Positions 44,369 through 56,148 of a stretch of 64,000 nt of DNA are shown here, one piece after another (the stretch's first letter is position 1; each line of letters starts with the position of its first letter). The translations under genes and the position numbers were made by a program. Source of the DNA: Mesorhabditis belari (lineage: Eukaryota > Nematoda > Chromadorea > Rhabditida > Rhabditidae); NCBI GenBank assembly GCA_958450365.1, contig CAUEEP010000900.1:548501-612500 (forward strand), read 5' to 3'. The notes beneath the pieces are model-generated. The model was not told the origin of the DNA. It was given only the letters and a program-made list of their open reading frames with translations, and did no database searches.

Positions 44369-44998
44369 TCGTAATGACAATCAGGAACGGATTGTCGATT
44401 AATCAAGACTTTTGACATCGCTCATTCTGTGTGACAATTGGCTTGATGACAATTCCCTTCTTTGAGATCCCTCACACAGTTTAATAAAGAAACAAACAAA
44501 CAAAAGTCTTGTCCCACTTACTTACATTTAACAATGATTTACAGTTGAATAGCTTTCCCTTTCTGTAAACTTGATCGAATTGCTTATAAGTGAGCTTATC
44601 GAAAGAAACTTACCGTAAATAATGTAATAGTACCCCACCCCCATAATGACGGTGCGGAGCGTTGCGTAGTCTAGCTTTGGACGCATTTTTCTCGACACTT
44701 GTTTATGCTACAATGCTCGTTTAGATATCAAAAAATAGCTGGAATTCAGGGCTATTTTTTGATATCAAAGACGCATTTTTTGAAAGTACGGGTGCTTTGC
44801 GAAAAATGAAATACTAAAAAACTTTTGCGACTACGCGACTGTACGAAGGGGGTGGGGTACTATTACAGTATTTACGGTAATCGTAATGACAATCAGGAAC
44901 GGATTGTCGATTAATCAAGACTTTTGACATCGCTCATTCTGTGGCTGACAATTGGCTTGATGACAATTCCCTTCTTTGAGATCCCTCACACAGTTTAA
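44369..44998. repeat. ~115-bp direct repeats on both sides of a MITE
   Basis: 44,369-44,483 and 44,880-44,996 both read cgtaatgacaatcaggaacg...atccctcacacagttta, with a 2-base difference (ctgtgtgac / ctgtggctgac). Between them lies a unique 130-bp piece and the 265-bp MITE. Confidence 0.65.
44613..44877. mobile_element. 265-bp MITE (CCGTAAAT ends), copy 2, inverted
   Basis: Same length and sequence as 14,396-14,660 but opposite orientation, TA on both flanks. Also contains the paired ttttttgatatc stretches. Confidence 0.75.
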
Positions 44999-45123
44999 CA
45001 AAGAAATTGGAAGTAGATTCTAAGAATTGAAACAAACTTCGAGAAAATCTAATTAGCAAATTGGCAAGTCGAGATGTTTCAAGCAAATCGGCTACGACAG
45101 TTATAAGTTTATTCACAATCACT

Positions 45124-47725
45124 TCATTTCTCTCCATCGACTTTGTGATTTCTCGAGATTTTCAATAAAACTTTCGTCCGGAAACTCGTCACACTAAAGC
45201 TTTTTCTTTTCGATCTCTTCTTTTCCACCTCTTCTTCATCTCCCCACCTCATTTTCCTCCCTTTTCCATTCCCCCACACTTCGTCGTTCATTTGAAAATA
45301 GAGATTTGTCGCATCGGCTTCTCGCGCCAAAAGATTTGATGTTTTTGAAATTGTAACCATTTCAGCTCTTTTAACGATTGAAAATAACAACCAGGGAGCC
45401 AAGACTGAGAAGTAGATTGGAGCCTGTAATGAGATTTTTGAAGATAAAACTTGATTTGTCTGCTAGTCAGCTAATCACTCACATAAAGTATCAATGAAAA
45501 CGAATAATAAACATCATCAGGGAATGATCCATAAAATAATCGATAGAAAACAGAGAATAAAAGCCAGCAAAGGAAAAATGAGCTGTGAGTGATACTGGAA
45601 TATTTCGATTGATTAAGATCATGATTAACTAGTAAAAGGTGTTGGAAAGCTGTTTTTAAAAGTTCAAAACAAAGAATTTTGTTCATTATGATCTCTACTT
45701 CTAGTCATTGCCTGTAAATTTTTGAGTAACTTTCCCTGAATCCTGAAATGTGTAGAAAATGAAATTTGTACCTGAATGGGAGAAAAATCTGGAATGTGTG
45801 AGCGATTTGTCGGAGAGAAAGACCCGTGTTCACATCGTAACTCTTTCGTTGTCTGAAGGTTTAGTTTTTGATCGCTAAGGCTGTAAAAGTTGAAGTTTTT
45901 GTAAAAGGAAATTGAAAGATTCAGTCAGATTCATTGATTTCATTGATTACCCGCATCATCTCTTCACTCACTTCATCTCTTTTTGATATAAATTCCTCAA
46001 AATCAATCCACCACTAACCACCGAGATTTCGATACAGAAAAGAACATATGCAAAGATATTCAATTTACTGAATATTCCTGATTGATTGGCTGAGCAATAG
46101 GTGACCGTTCCACTGAAATCGAAAGCATTGTATTTGTAGAAAGCTTCAGCGAAAGAAGAAGAGATCTGAATTCGATTTTGATTCGCGAAGGATTTCTGTA
46201 AATTTACGTAAAAATTATTTATCTTTCTAATGAAATAAACCGTACATTGAATAGTAAACACTTTTTATTTAGAGTAAACCAGATGGCCGACCGGTTAGGA
46301 GTCATATCTGAGGTAAAATACTCTTAAGTCATATCTCCTACTACCCCAATTACCCCTATTACCCCTATTACCCCTATTGCCGGTAATAGGGGTAATAGCA
46401 TTAATAGGGTAATAGGGTAATAGGGTAATAGGGGTAATAGGGGTAATAGGGGTAATAGGGGTAATAGGGGTAATAGGGGTAATAGGGGTAATAGGGGTAA
46501 TAGGGGTAATAGGGGTAATAGGGGGACGACGGGCGCAGTGCCATAAAATTGTTTGTTTAGACCTTTATGTCTTATTATGTATCTTTTGTTTGTATCACAT
46601 TATTGGTTTTCAATAAAATGTATTTTTTTTTAAATCAATTGGTAAATTTCTAATTTTTCAACGAAAGCACGAAAAGAAAGACTTTCTGAACCACCAAACT
46701 CACCGCTAGCATTCCCAGAATCCCGATCAACATTTCCTGTCTTCTAGACGCGATTCCAGGATTGAGAAAAACGATTAGACGAAACAAAGTGATCGCAACA
46801 TTCATATAAATGAGACATGAAAGTGAAAGAGCGCCCGTGAAACGAATCCCATAACAAAACCATCTGGGTAATTGAACCTCACAGAAAGGCCAAAAGGTGT
46901 ATTGGAGCAGTAAAGTTGTCTGGAAAAGTGCAATTTAATATTTGATTAAAGATTCATTAAGTATTTCATGAAGTATTTCCGTACACACTTTGTCCAGACT
47001 TTTCCCAATCATTTCCTCTTCTCGAATTATGGGAAAATACAAAAAAGTAAAGATTTTCTGTGATTTTTTTAAAAAAGTTTTTCTAAAGTTTGTGAACTTT
47101 GGACAACTTTTTGCTTGACTGAATGAGTCAAGCTCCATCTAATAAGCTCCATCTAACAAGCTTCAACCAAAGCTCCATCTAACAAGCTTCAACCAAAGCA
47201 ACTACCAAACATTTGTATGGTTAAAATTAAAGCTTGCATAACTTTTTATTAGAAAAAAAAGTCATAAAGTTGTCCTTGTTGAATGAACTTACATGTAAAA
47301 CGATGAAGCAACAATTCTGTGAACTGAGCACTCCATAACAGAAAAACAGGTACACCTGAAAAGGCACACCTGTTTTTATAAAAACAACCATTTGCTGGTA
47401 TTAATGAAGTGAACTGACTAGAGACTATGGCAAAAAAACAAAGAAAACAAAACACGTATCTCTTAGAATGCTAAAACAGCGTTTTTAAAATAAAACTTAT
47501 AATAAATCGTTGCCGAATAGTTCCCCCAGTGAATTGGAGACTCATGCAACAGTGCAAAACTACCTTAAACGGCCGATCGATATGCACTGTCATCCGCAAC
47601 TTTCTCGATGTCAAAATGAGTGAAATCATCGACAAAATAGGTAGAAAAGTTGTATACCCAAGAGCGAATCTCAACCAAGGACTATTAATGAAAGTCATAG
47701 CCACGGAGCAGTTTGTACTCGGCAT
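45124..47725 (-). CDS. Seven-transmembrane receptor, first of a tandem pair
   Basis: ATG 47,725 (MPSTNCSVAMTFINSPWLRF), TM1 LGYTTFLPILSMISLILT, then RPFKVVLHCCMSLQ, VYLFFCYGVLSSQNCCFIVL, FWPFCEVQLPRWFCYGIR, FTGALSLSCLIYMNVAITLF, LIGILGMLAV, FDFSGTVTYCSANQSGIFSK, LNIFAYVLFCIEISVV, RKSYDVNTGLSLRQIAHTF, YRLFYGSFPDDVYYSFSLI, APIYFSVLAPWLLFSIVKRA and a long basic tail ending at 45,124. Its intron/exon pattern and motifs (SYDVN..L..RQI, IYFSV.APW) repeat in the gene at 49.4-51.9 kb, so they are paralogs. Nematode chemoreceptor superfamily (Sra/Srab-like, tentative). Confidence 0.6.
46343..46522. repeat. Minisatellite that switches strand (TACCCCTAT then GGGGTAATA)
   Basis: About 38 bp of C-rich 9-bp units meet about 140 bp of the complementary G-rich units at a gccgg centre, giving a hairpin-capable, G-rich array of over a dozen copies. 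Located in an intron of the 7TM gene. Confidence 0.8.
47139..47203. repeat. Short tandem repeat, 27-bp unit
   Basis: aagctccatctaacaagcttcaacca repeated about 2.4 times in an intron of the 7TM gene. Confidence 0.55.
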
Positions 47726-47759
47726 GATCTCTAAAACTCTAGTATTTTGAACAGAAAGG

Positions 47760-48183
47760 GAACAGAGCAGGGTTTCTTCTAGAGTTGGAATGGATTTTAG
47801 TTCCACAAGAAGTTTTGCAAAACTTTTAAATGTCTGAGAAAGTTGATATTGAAGAAGTACAAGACCTGTACTTGATTTGAGACTTAAAAAAAATTATAGG
47901 GTATTTTTAAATGAATAAAAATGAAAGCATCTCATGAAGGGTTTTAAAACTCAAAATCTTCAAATATTTATCAAAATTTTGAATGAAACTATAGTAACCC
48001 AGTAATCTTTATATGAGTGTCACCGATAAACAGAGATTTGCTTCAAAAGTTTCCCACAAAATTTTCCCTTTAGATCTCGTTTTTGTAGTGAAAGCCTTAT
48101 GTCGTTTTCTGGGAAAACAAAAAAGACAAATCAACAACCATTCCCTCAGTAGAATTTTGAGAAAGAGAAAGAGAAAGAGAAAG

Positions 48184-48216
<33 letters not shown>

Positions 48217-48540
48217 GAAGAGAAAGAGAAGTGAACTTTTGCCTTTGTTGGAAACGATCGGCTGAGATTCTTTTGAAGTACTTAAAAAAGAGTTATCTAG
48301 AAGTACACGTAGTCATCCTTATTAAATTTCGGTCGGTTCTCATCCCCATCATCTTTCCCTTTATCATTCTTTTGCGAACAGTATTAGTAGTGTTTGGAAT
48401 AAGCTCTCGTCTGGTATCTTGTCGTCTGTAGGAAAATTGAAAGTATCTGTAAACGAATTAGATCTTATTTCCATGTCAAATCTGCTCTATATTTAATCTT
48501 TTCTTACCTGTATTTCCAAACTGTTGTCTTACTGTACCAT
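47760..48540. other. Intergenic region with GAGAAA purine tract
   Basis: A (GAGAAA)n-type tract at 48,160-48,232; the ORF through it is low complexity. No gene supported. Confidence 0.45.
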
Positions 48541-48545
48541 TTTTA

Positions 48546-48742
48546 TTAGGTTGAGGAAAAAGTAATGTCGGTTTTGGTTGTGGGGATTGACCTTTGATCG
48601 TCAAGACCGTTCCTCGTCTTGGAGACTTTCATTTCCATCTTTGAACCGCTGAAATCATCTTTGGCATTGTCTTTCGCTAAGTGCTCTCTTCCGCATAAGC
48701 AAAGAACTCAAAAATTGCCAACAACGGGAATTCAAAACCTAA
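48546..48742 (-). mobile_element. 197-bp mariner remnant with transposase helix-turn-helix fragment
   Basis: TA-flanked, with ends TTAGGTTGAGG... and ...AAAACCTAA. The minus strand reads MRKRALSERQCQR, stop (TGA for the expected Trp), FQRFKDGNESLQDEERS, matching the mariner HTH domain 'SERTCQRWF.RF..GD.SLEDEERSGRP'. Nearly all of the transposase is deleted; an internally deleted, decayed copy. Confidence 0.65.
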
Positions 48743-49439
48743 TAGTTTTCTTTCTTTTTTTTGTGAAGGTATTGTAGCAATTGTGAGATTTGTGTTGTTG
48801 CTTGCAAATGTGAACGTTTTGAAAGTATTGTAGCAATATATTATATACGGTTATGATTATCCGATTCGCTTCTATTCGCCCCCTGAATAAAGCATATATA
48901 TTATAATGAGTCATTTTTACTCAATTAATCGACGTTTTTCGGTTGATTAACTACAAGAAATCCTCTTTAAATTGAGTAAATTGAATATCTTTACATTTGG
49001 TGGGATTTGCCACCAAATGTTCGTATCTATTCGTATCGACAAAGAAGTCGTATATAAGTCGGCGCTCGTGATTTTTCGCGTCAAGTTTTTAATTTTTTTT
49101 AAACGTTAGAGTTTTGTGATGGCTTTGAATGTTCTCTTCTTGTTTTCTTCTTCTTTTACACTGCAATTCTTGGTTCACAAATACTTTTCTGATACTCTTT
49201 ATTATCCATTGATTGATGGATTTGATTGCGTTTCCTCTTTCGAAATAATCCTTGTCGATTGAGCCGAAAACACTTTGTTCTTCTTCTTTCTAGAATAATT
49301 GAATGGAATCTTTATAGCCATTATAGTCATTTATAGCTTTAGAGCTACTTGTACACTAAACTTGGGTAATTGAACGTGAGGATTTAATTAACCAAGCAAT
49401 GTACCAGGTTGTGCTTTTTGTGCAGTAATTACTAAAAAC

Positions 49440-51852
49440 TCACTTTTTTCTTGACGAAACGGTATATTTGGGCATTTCCCATTGTTTTGCGACCATATCG
49501 AAATAGACATTTTGAGCGTTTTTCTCTTCGGAAATCAAGTTTTGTGTGTTTGTCGCTCTCTTCGACTCAGCTCTCAACACAATAAAATAAAGTATCCATG
49601 GAGAAATCACGGAAAAATATAAGGGAATCTGAAATTGTGAATGCGGGGGAAAATTTTGGCAAAGAATCCTTACATAAGTGAATCCAGATCCAGCCGAATA
49701 GTCAGGTTCGGGTAAATTGTAGAAATGATTTCGATAAAAAATCGACACAAGATTGAAGACTCCAAAAGAGATTGTGTGAAGGATACTGTAGGGTAAAAAT
49801 AGAATATAAGTGTACATAATTTGTCGTCTCATCAATGTCACATTCACATCATAGGAACGCTTTTCTTTCTGGCTAAATAGAGCTTTTGTTAGTCATTTTA
49901 TCTCAACTTTTATCGAATCAAGCTTTCAGAACGCGGAAAAGTTTCCACGTTTTCTATTTTGTTCCAATTTTCTTCCAATTTTCTTCCAGTTTTGGACAGA
50001 AACCTCACTAGCCAATTAAAACAAATCCTAGAGTCTAAAGTGAACGAAATCCTTGACTGAACCTGAACGAAACTGGACTGGTTGTGCTTGTCTCAAAGCT
50101 GACTCCGATAACAATAGACCAATTTCCTTTACTATACTCTTAACTGACAACGATTTACCCACGAGAGATCTTGTTTATGCTTCCTGAATAGCCAAATCCC
50201 AATCAAATTTGTCACTACTTCCATTCCCAGCGAAATATAAGATTCGAGATTCAATTTTGCCGCCAATTGCTGCATATTCCCAGTACAATAAGCGACTTTT
50301 TCCGGAAATTCGACGCCCCAATATCGATATGACGAATCGAGCACAAAGCATAATATCTGAAATAGAGAATTCTTTGATAGATTTCGACTTAAACATAAAA
50401 TTGACAGTATCTAGTACTCATAATCATCAAATTTCTTTGTTTTGAACTTTTGAAATCGGCTTTTCAACACCTTTTACTAGTTAATCATTATCTTAATCAA
50501 TCCAAATATTGGCAAAATCATTGACAACAGCTCTCATTCATTGTCTTCATTGACATTGGCATCATTGACAACGGCTCTTATTCACAGCTCTCATTCACAA
50601 CGCCAAAAATCATTGTTTTCTTTGGAATAAAATATTTATCCCCCAGGGAGATTTGCAAAAATCTTATCTGCATTCACAAGAAAAGTACACAAGAATAGAT
50701 AGTACTGCATTCAGATAGTACACAAGAAAACTTCTAGTTTATATTTACATTTTAGTTTTTAATGATATTGAGTTTATAGTTAATGGGTGCGGATGAATTG
50801 CAATTGTAAATCTTACCGTCAATAGTTCACAGATCCTCAACAATTGCATTTGCTTTCGTTTACAATCAGTACGAAGTAAAAAGATTAATAAACGAAAAAT
50901 GGTCAACGCTGCATTGACAAATGGAAGACCGTTCATTGGGATGTTCGAGATGAATCTAAAGAAAAGAGCTAAGAAAAGAGCTAAGAAAAGATATTTCGAG
51001 TTGTCAAAAGATATGGTAAACTACGGTATTCTAGCTGAATCTATTTAGCTTTAACTAACGAAGTTGAAAGGTATTCAGTCAGTGAATTCAGTGAAAGGTA
51101 TAAATTTCTCTCTGTTATGTACACTTGAAATGATCTAGGATTTCCCTCGAAACCCAATCTGCTCATTCACTCACCTCAATGAATAACATAATGTCCCTGA
51201 TATCGGCACATCACAAGTGTTCAAGAAAAAGAAACGAATGAGCAAAAAGATCTAAAGTATTCAGTGAATTTTTAGAGTAAGCTGTAAGAAGCTTTCAAGC
51301 TGTAAGAAGCTTTCAAGCTGTAAGAAGCTTTCAAGCTGTAAGAAGCTTTCAAGCTGTAAGAAGCTTTCAAGCTGTAAGAAAGCTTTCAAGCTGTAAGAAG
51401 CTTTCAAGCTGTAAGAAGCTTTCAAGCTGTAAGAAGCTTTCAAGCTGTAAGAAAGCTTTCAACCTGTAAGAAACCAAGAGAAGCCGATTGAATAATTTGA
51501 ATCCCGTAACAAACCAACAAGTATTCCTAAACTTTATGAAATCTCTAAATCATAAAAGATCTTACTTTAAAAGGCAAATCGATAAGCACAGTTCGGTAGA
51601 CACGACGAGCAGTGAATGCTGTTGAGAAAAGGCATAAAATTGAGGAACTTGCCTGTAAAAGATAAGATTTTATTCCGAATTCCGAATTCTAGTTTTGTTT
51701 TGTTTTGATGTGAAATTTCTCACCTGTACAATCATAAGCGACTTGAGGAAACCGCTCTTCACATACATTTCCACCACAGTGCAATTCGAGAAATCCATTG
51801 CCCTTTCTGAGTGAATATCTATCATTCTTGAGAAATCAAAAACATTCGACAT
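49440..51852 (-). CDS. Seven-transmembrane receptor, second of a tandem pair
   Basis: ATG 51,852 (MSNVFDFSRMIDIHSERAMD), TM1 GFLKSLMIVQ, SSSILCLFSTAFTARRVYRT, IPMNGLPFVNAALTIFRLLI, RKQMQLLRICELLT, ILCFVLDSSYRYWGVEFPEK, LNLESYISLGMEVVTNLIGI, KRSYDVNVTLMRRQIMYTYI, LFLPYSILHTISFGVFNLV, IPLYFSVISPWILYFIVLRA, and a cytoplasmic tail NVYFDMVAKQWEMPKY, stop 49,440. Paralog of the 45.1-47.7 kb gene. Large second intron contains an 18-bp minisatellite. Chemosensory role is inferred from family only. Confidence 0.6.
51283..51472. repeat. 18-bp minisatellite in a 7TM receptor intron
   Basis: Unit aagctgtaagaagctttc, about ten copies; two units carry an extra A. Confidence 0.85.
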
Positions 51853-53459
51853 TGTTAAAGAATCGTTGTTAATATCGAGAAAACACTATTTTTGAAGTAA
51901 ATATTTGAAATTGAGTTGAAAAAGCAGAATTTCCACCTTTTCTGATGTAAATTTCATTAAACGGAACAAATACTTGGAAAAGCGAGCCGAGAATTTTATG
52001 TGCTGAGGTAAAAATCGTAATTTTTAAGCGCTTTTTCAATGTACCTGAGATTAAATTGTGAAAAAGTGTTGAAAAGAAGGCAGAGAATTGAAATTAGATT
52101 CATTTCCGATGGCTTAATGATCACTTTGTATAGTTTGAAAACAGAAAATAACGTTTGAGGATTGAAGAACTTACAATTTAAGCTCTTTTAACCATACTAT
52201 TAAATACAAAAAAGGGTTAAAAGTTCGGGTTCAGTTTGAGAATGGAAATCGAACCTGAGCAAATCATCAAAGGGGAACAAATCTGCAGAAAACTTTGCTG
52301 AAAGTAACAATTTGGAAGCAAAACTAATGTGATTCAACCTATCTAGAACTTGATGCAAACTCTCAAGAACTAGCTCAGCTCAGTGAAAAACGCTGAAGAA
52401 GAGCTCAGTTCTTGAGCGTTTTTCACCGGTTTGCATGAAGTGTTTACAGAAGTTTACAGAAGTCTACAGTCTACAGTCTACAGTTTACAGAAGTCGAAAC
52501 TTTACTCAATTCTACGTCAGGACTTCCAATTTTATCTTTAAAAATAGAATTTTCTCAAAGTTTTCCCATTGCATGTTTAATTCTTGTACATTCGAAAAGG
52601 AAAATGACGAAAATAGATTGAAAAACGCAAAAGATTGCCACAAAAATGGCTATAATTGTTGACCTTTCCTTTTCTCATGCATTTCTACAATCATTTCTAC
52701 AATCATTTCTTTTGATGAACGTCAATTTCAGAAGGGAAATGAAAAGGCTAAAAGATAACTTTAAAAAATGAAGATTAACATATTAAAATAACAGAAAAAG
52801 ATAAAAGTTTATGAAATGAATAGTTCAAGGAAAGAAAAATGCGATCAGACAGGAAATGAAAAGGCTAAAAGATGATCTAATTTTAAAGCAACTTCAAATT
52901 TCAAATTTTTCAAATTAATTCGCAATTAAAAGCTATGTCGTTTTACGTTTTTTACTCACAAAGTCACACAAAAGATAGCTATGAATTTTGGTTTTTCCCA
53001 ACTTTCCCCTTCCCATGACCACATGAGTTCTTGTCTGGATTTCGAGGGAAAAGTTCTCAATTTTTGTCTCTTGGTGATAAATTTTCAAAAACCTTTAAAT
53101 AAAACAAGTATAAAAGTCGATTTTTTAGCAAAACAATATTTCAGTTTTTATTCGAAAACCCGGTATTTCCATTCCTTTGCCATTTCTTGTAATTGCCACC
53201 TCTGCACCAGATAACAATTTTCGAGAGAAATTATAAAACACGCCGTTTTTTTCAATTTTCGCACAATTTTAGCTTACAGGGAATTAGAAAAACGAAGAAT
53301 TGCCAATGTTTCAAAGGCAAACACTTCCATTTTCTATTCGTTTATCAAAAAAAGCTTTCGACTGACATGAAAAGTTGTAATGTCGAGTAAAATACGATAA
53401 CTGGTTAGTAAAACAGTTACACTTACGCATTTGTTACAAAGGAGATCTTATCAAAAAGC
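51853..53459. other. AT-rich intergenic region
   Basis: Presumed promoter of the 7TM gene, then 1.5 kb with only chance ORFs. Short local repeats: agtctacagtctacagt (52,460-52,490), catttctacaat (52,680-52,705), and a 22-bp duplicate agg/aaatgaaaaggctaaaagat at 52,736 and 52,853. Confidence 0.4.
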
Positions 53460-53785
53460 AAGAGTCTCGCCTCATTGAGTACAGAAAAGTTGCTGGCTGA
53501 TTCAGCTGAACAAAGTATTCGTGCATTGCAAAAGGAAGTGCTTGGTTGGAAAAAAGATTAATCTGTAGCGTTTGAGATTTAGAAAAATTTGAATACAAAG
53601 TTGAAGGATCAAGAAGAAGTGAAGGCTTTCACAAAATAAAGGAGATTATTTTTAGGAACATCACGTCAAGGAGTCAAAATTGGTTGAATAGCTGGATCGA
53701 ATTAATGAAATGTTAGGGAGAATGAAGAATGGAAAAGAGTTTGGATTGGATAAAATGCAAGTGGGGAATCAGGTTGACACTTTAG
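53460..53785 (+). pseudogene. Decayed coiled-coil gene fragment
   Basis: The plus strand reads LLADSAEQSIRALQKEVLGW, NTKLKDQEEVKAFTK, EHHVKESKLVE, stop, LDRINEMLGRMKNGKEFG. Heptad-like, Glu/Lys-rich, with in-frame stops (TAG, TAA). Parent gene not identified. Confidence 0.35.
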
Positions 53786-54053
53786 TTCCTAAAAACTTTG
53801 AACTTTGAAGTTCCTAAAAACCAAGCCAACTATCTAAATACCCAGCTATGTTTTTGTTATTCAAATAAAAGTTGAATCATTGAAAGTCAGCCCTTTCAGC
53901 TCTCCCACACCCACGAGGGCCAATTTCCTGTTTGTAGTCTAAACTGTTTTCCGATAAGTTTGATACAAGTTTTGAAATGAATGAGCTGTTTATTGAATAA
54001 GTTGTTTATTGAATAAGCTGTTTATTGAATAATCTATTTACGGAATGATCTAT

Positions 54054-56001
54054 TTATTGAATAATCGTTCCATTTGGAGGACTCAATGATGTCTCCAAAG
54101 GAGTGCTTGGTGTCTCGACTTGCTTGTTGATTGCGCTAGAGACTCCTGAAATCGGTATTATCTTAAAGCTTTTTAGTAAATTCTCTCACCGTACAATATC
54201 CCGTGAATCAATCTCATCTCATCTGGCTGTAAATGATGAAGACTGATCAAATTCTCGTGATAGATCTCGAATCCCTGAAACTTTTTGAGTGAACTCCGGA
54301 TATTTTTGGCGTACTTTACTTTCAAAAAGGGTAAACACATGTCTTTTGGCAAGTCCTATCCATTTTATAAACTTAGAACTAACAAAGAAACAGAATTTAA
54401 GTTCTTACAAGAACCACGTGTACCGGAAAAGGGTGTTTCTCTTTTGGTTAAGTACCTTGTGTTCAACTTTATCATAGATGAAACTCCTTGTGAGATCTCC
54501 ATTGAAATGCTCTTCAGGACGCCATGCAAGGAATCGTTGTCTTCCTTTTGAGTCCCGGGTATCTGTTGGACGAATTCCTTTTGAACCAAGGCATCTAAAA
54601 TGATTGATGGTTGATGGGCAGTCTAAATTTAAAGTACTGTACTCTTTGCTTACCTAGCAATCGCTAAATCTTCCCATTCATGATATGGACAAAGATCTTT
54701 TGACGGATAGAGCTCATCGGCAAAGATTTTCATCGCCGCTCGACTCATCGCATAGCCTGAACCGCCCGCATTGTAGCCGTGCTCAGGCTAAACGATTTCA
54801 ATGAAACCTTTAATGATTACTGCATAACTTTAACCTCACCATTCTCCTCTTCAACCGATATCCAATATAGAATGGTTTATTGTGATCGAATTGTTTCAAA
54901 TATTCCCTTAAAGTATCCACAACGACATAAGTATCATCATCGCCTTTAAAATACCTAAAAGAACTATATTCCTATTATTTTAAAGATAATAAACTTACCA
55001 ATCAAATTCTTTTGATACATGTTTATATGAATAAAGAAGAGCCAAACGTGTTTTCCAAAATAATTTAAAGTAACTATCGGGTAAAGCATTGAATATTGTA
55101 TGAAAAGGAATCTAGAAATTTCTTGGGGAAACAAAAGAAGTTGTTGAGAACTTTTTGCGAGAGATGATGCCCATTTGTAGTGTAAAAATGACCAGCATCA
55201 CATTTGGGTAACCAGGTTGAATTGACGGCTTTCACCTTGAAATGAAACTTTGACTTTAAAGTTTAATTATTTAGCAATATCTTCACAAACCTAAGCCTGA
55301 GCCTGAGCCTGAGCCTAAGCCTGAGTCTAAGCCTAAGCCTAAGCCTAAACTGGCTGAGATCCGGAAATTGGGGGTATAGCCCAAACCCAAATAGACTTAG
55401 TGCTAGGCGCTAGCCGCTAGCCTACGCACTAAGTCCAAGCCTAAGCCTAAGCCTCAGCCTAATATGGGGGCGATGATCGCCCAACGCCTGTCCCTTAGCT
55501 CCGAGAACTGGCTGAGATCCAGAAAATGGGGGTTCAGCCCAAACCCCAGACTTAGTGCGAGGCGCTAGCCGCTAGCCTTCGCACTAAGTCCAAGCCTAAG
55601 CCTAAGCCTCAGCATTATCTTCACAAACCCACTCTTGATGTGTGATGAATCGGAGCGGTCATCACCCAACAGAAAAGAAATCCTTTCTTTTGCTGGCTCA
55701 ACGCCGACTCTGAGATATCGATATCGACCAAAAGATTCTCATTGTATTGACTAAAATTTGAAAGCTAGAATTTGAATCGTTTTCCCTCACTCAAATCCAC
55801 TGACATCAATTGGCAGAAAGGGAATGATCTCGATACCTGTTTTGTATTGGATCTGGAAATGAATGACAATCAAGTCAATCTAAATACAAATACCTTGTAA
55901 AGTGTCACAAAGAAAAAGATGAAAAGAAGCAATAAAGCGGTTTGCATTGAGGTCTTGTATTTACGAAGAAATTGGCAGAAATCGTTGAGGAAGGACTTCA
56001 T
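54054..56001 (-). CDS. Core 1 beta-1,3-galactosyltransferase-like (GT31, C1GALT1 family)
   Basis: Adds galactose to O-GalNAc to make core-1 O-glycans in the Golgi. ATG 56,001: MKSFLNDFCQFLRKYKTS followed by a type II anchor MQTALLLLFIFFFVTLYK. Next exons IEIIPFLPIDVSG, LSQQKKGFLFCWVMTAPI, VKAVNSTWLPKCDAGHFYTT, FWKTRLALLYSYKHVSKEFD, YFKGDDDTYVVVDTLREYL (DDD metal motif), HGYNAGGSGYAMSRAAMKI (GG.GY.ms motif), CPYHEWEDLAIARCL (EDLA..RC motif), GIRPTDTRDSKGRQRFLA, FEIYHENLISLHHLQPDEM and GVSSAINKQVETP, stop 54,054. Order and motifs fit C1GALT1. The intron at 55.25-55.63 kb contains telomere-type repeats. Confidence 0.85.
55289..55613. repeat. Interstitial nematode telomere repeats with an embedded repeated module
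   Basis: Three blocks of GCCTAA/GCCTGA units ((TTAGGC)n on the other strand) are separated by two copies of a module: actggctgagatcc...gggg...cccaaac...agactta followed by a palindromic gcgctagccgctagcct. Flanking direct repeats (a)tcttcacaaacc occur on both sides. Lies inside an intron of the C1GALT1-like gene. Confidence 0.8.
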
Positions 56002-56148
56002 CGAGGTCTGAATGAGGCAAGCATTACTTCTTCAGCTTTACAGCAATTCTTACAAGGGAAAGACATTAAGTCAAGCTGTCCATTTGACTAGACCAACTCC
56101 AGGCCTTATAAAAGCGGTCATAGAGAACTCGAATATATCCCTGAAATT

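Noticed and set aside
46343..46522. Array as telomere repeats
   Set aside because: Unit is GGGGTAATA, not the nematode TTAGGC.
51283..51472. CRISPR array
   Set aside because: Contiguous tandem units without spacers, in a eukaryotic intron.
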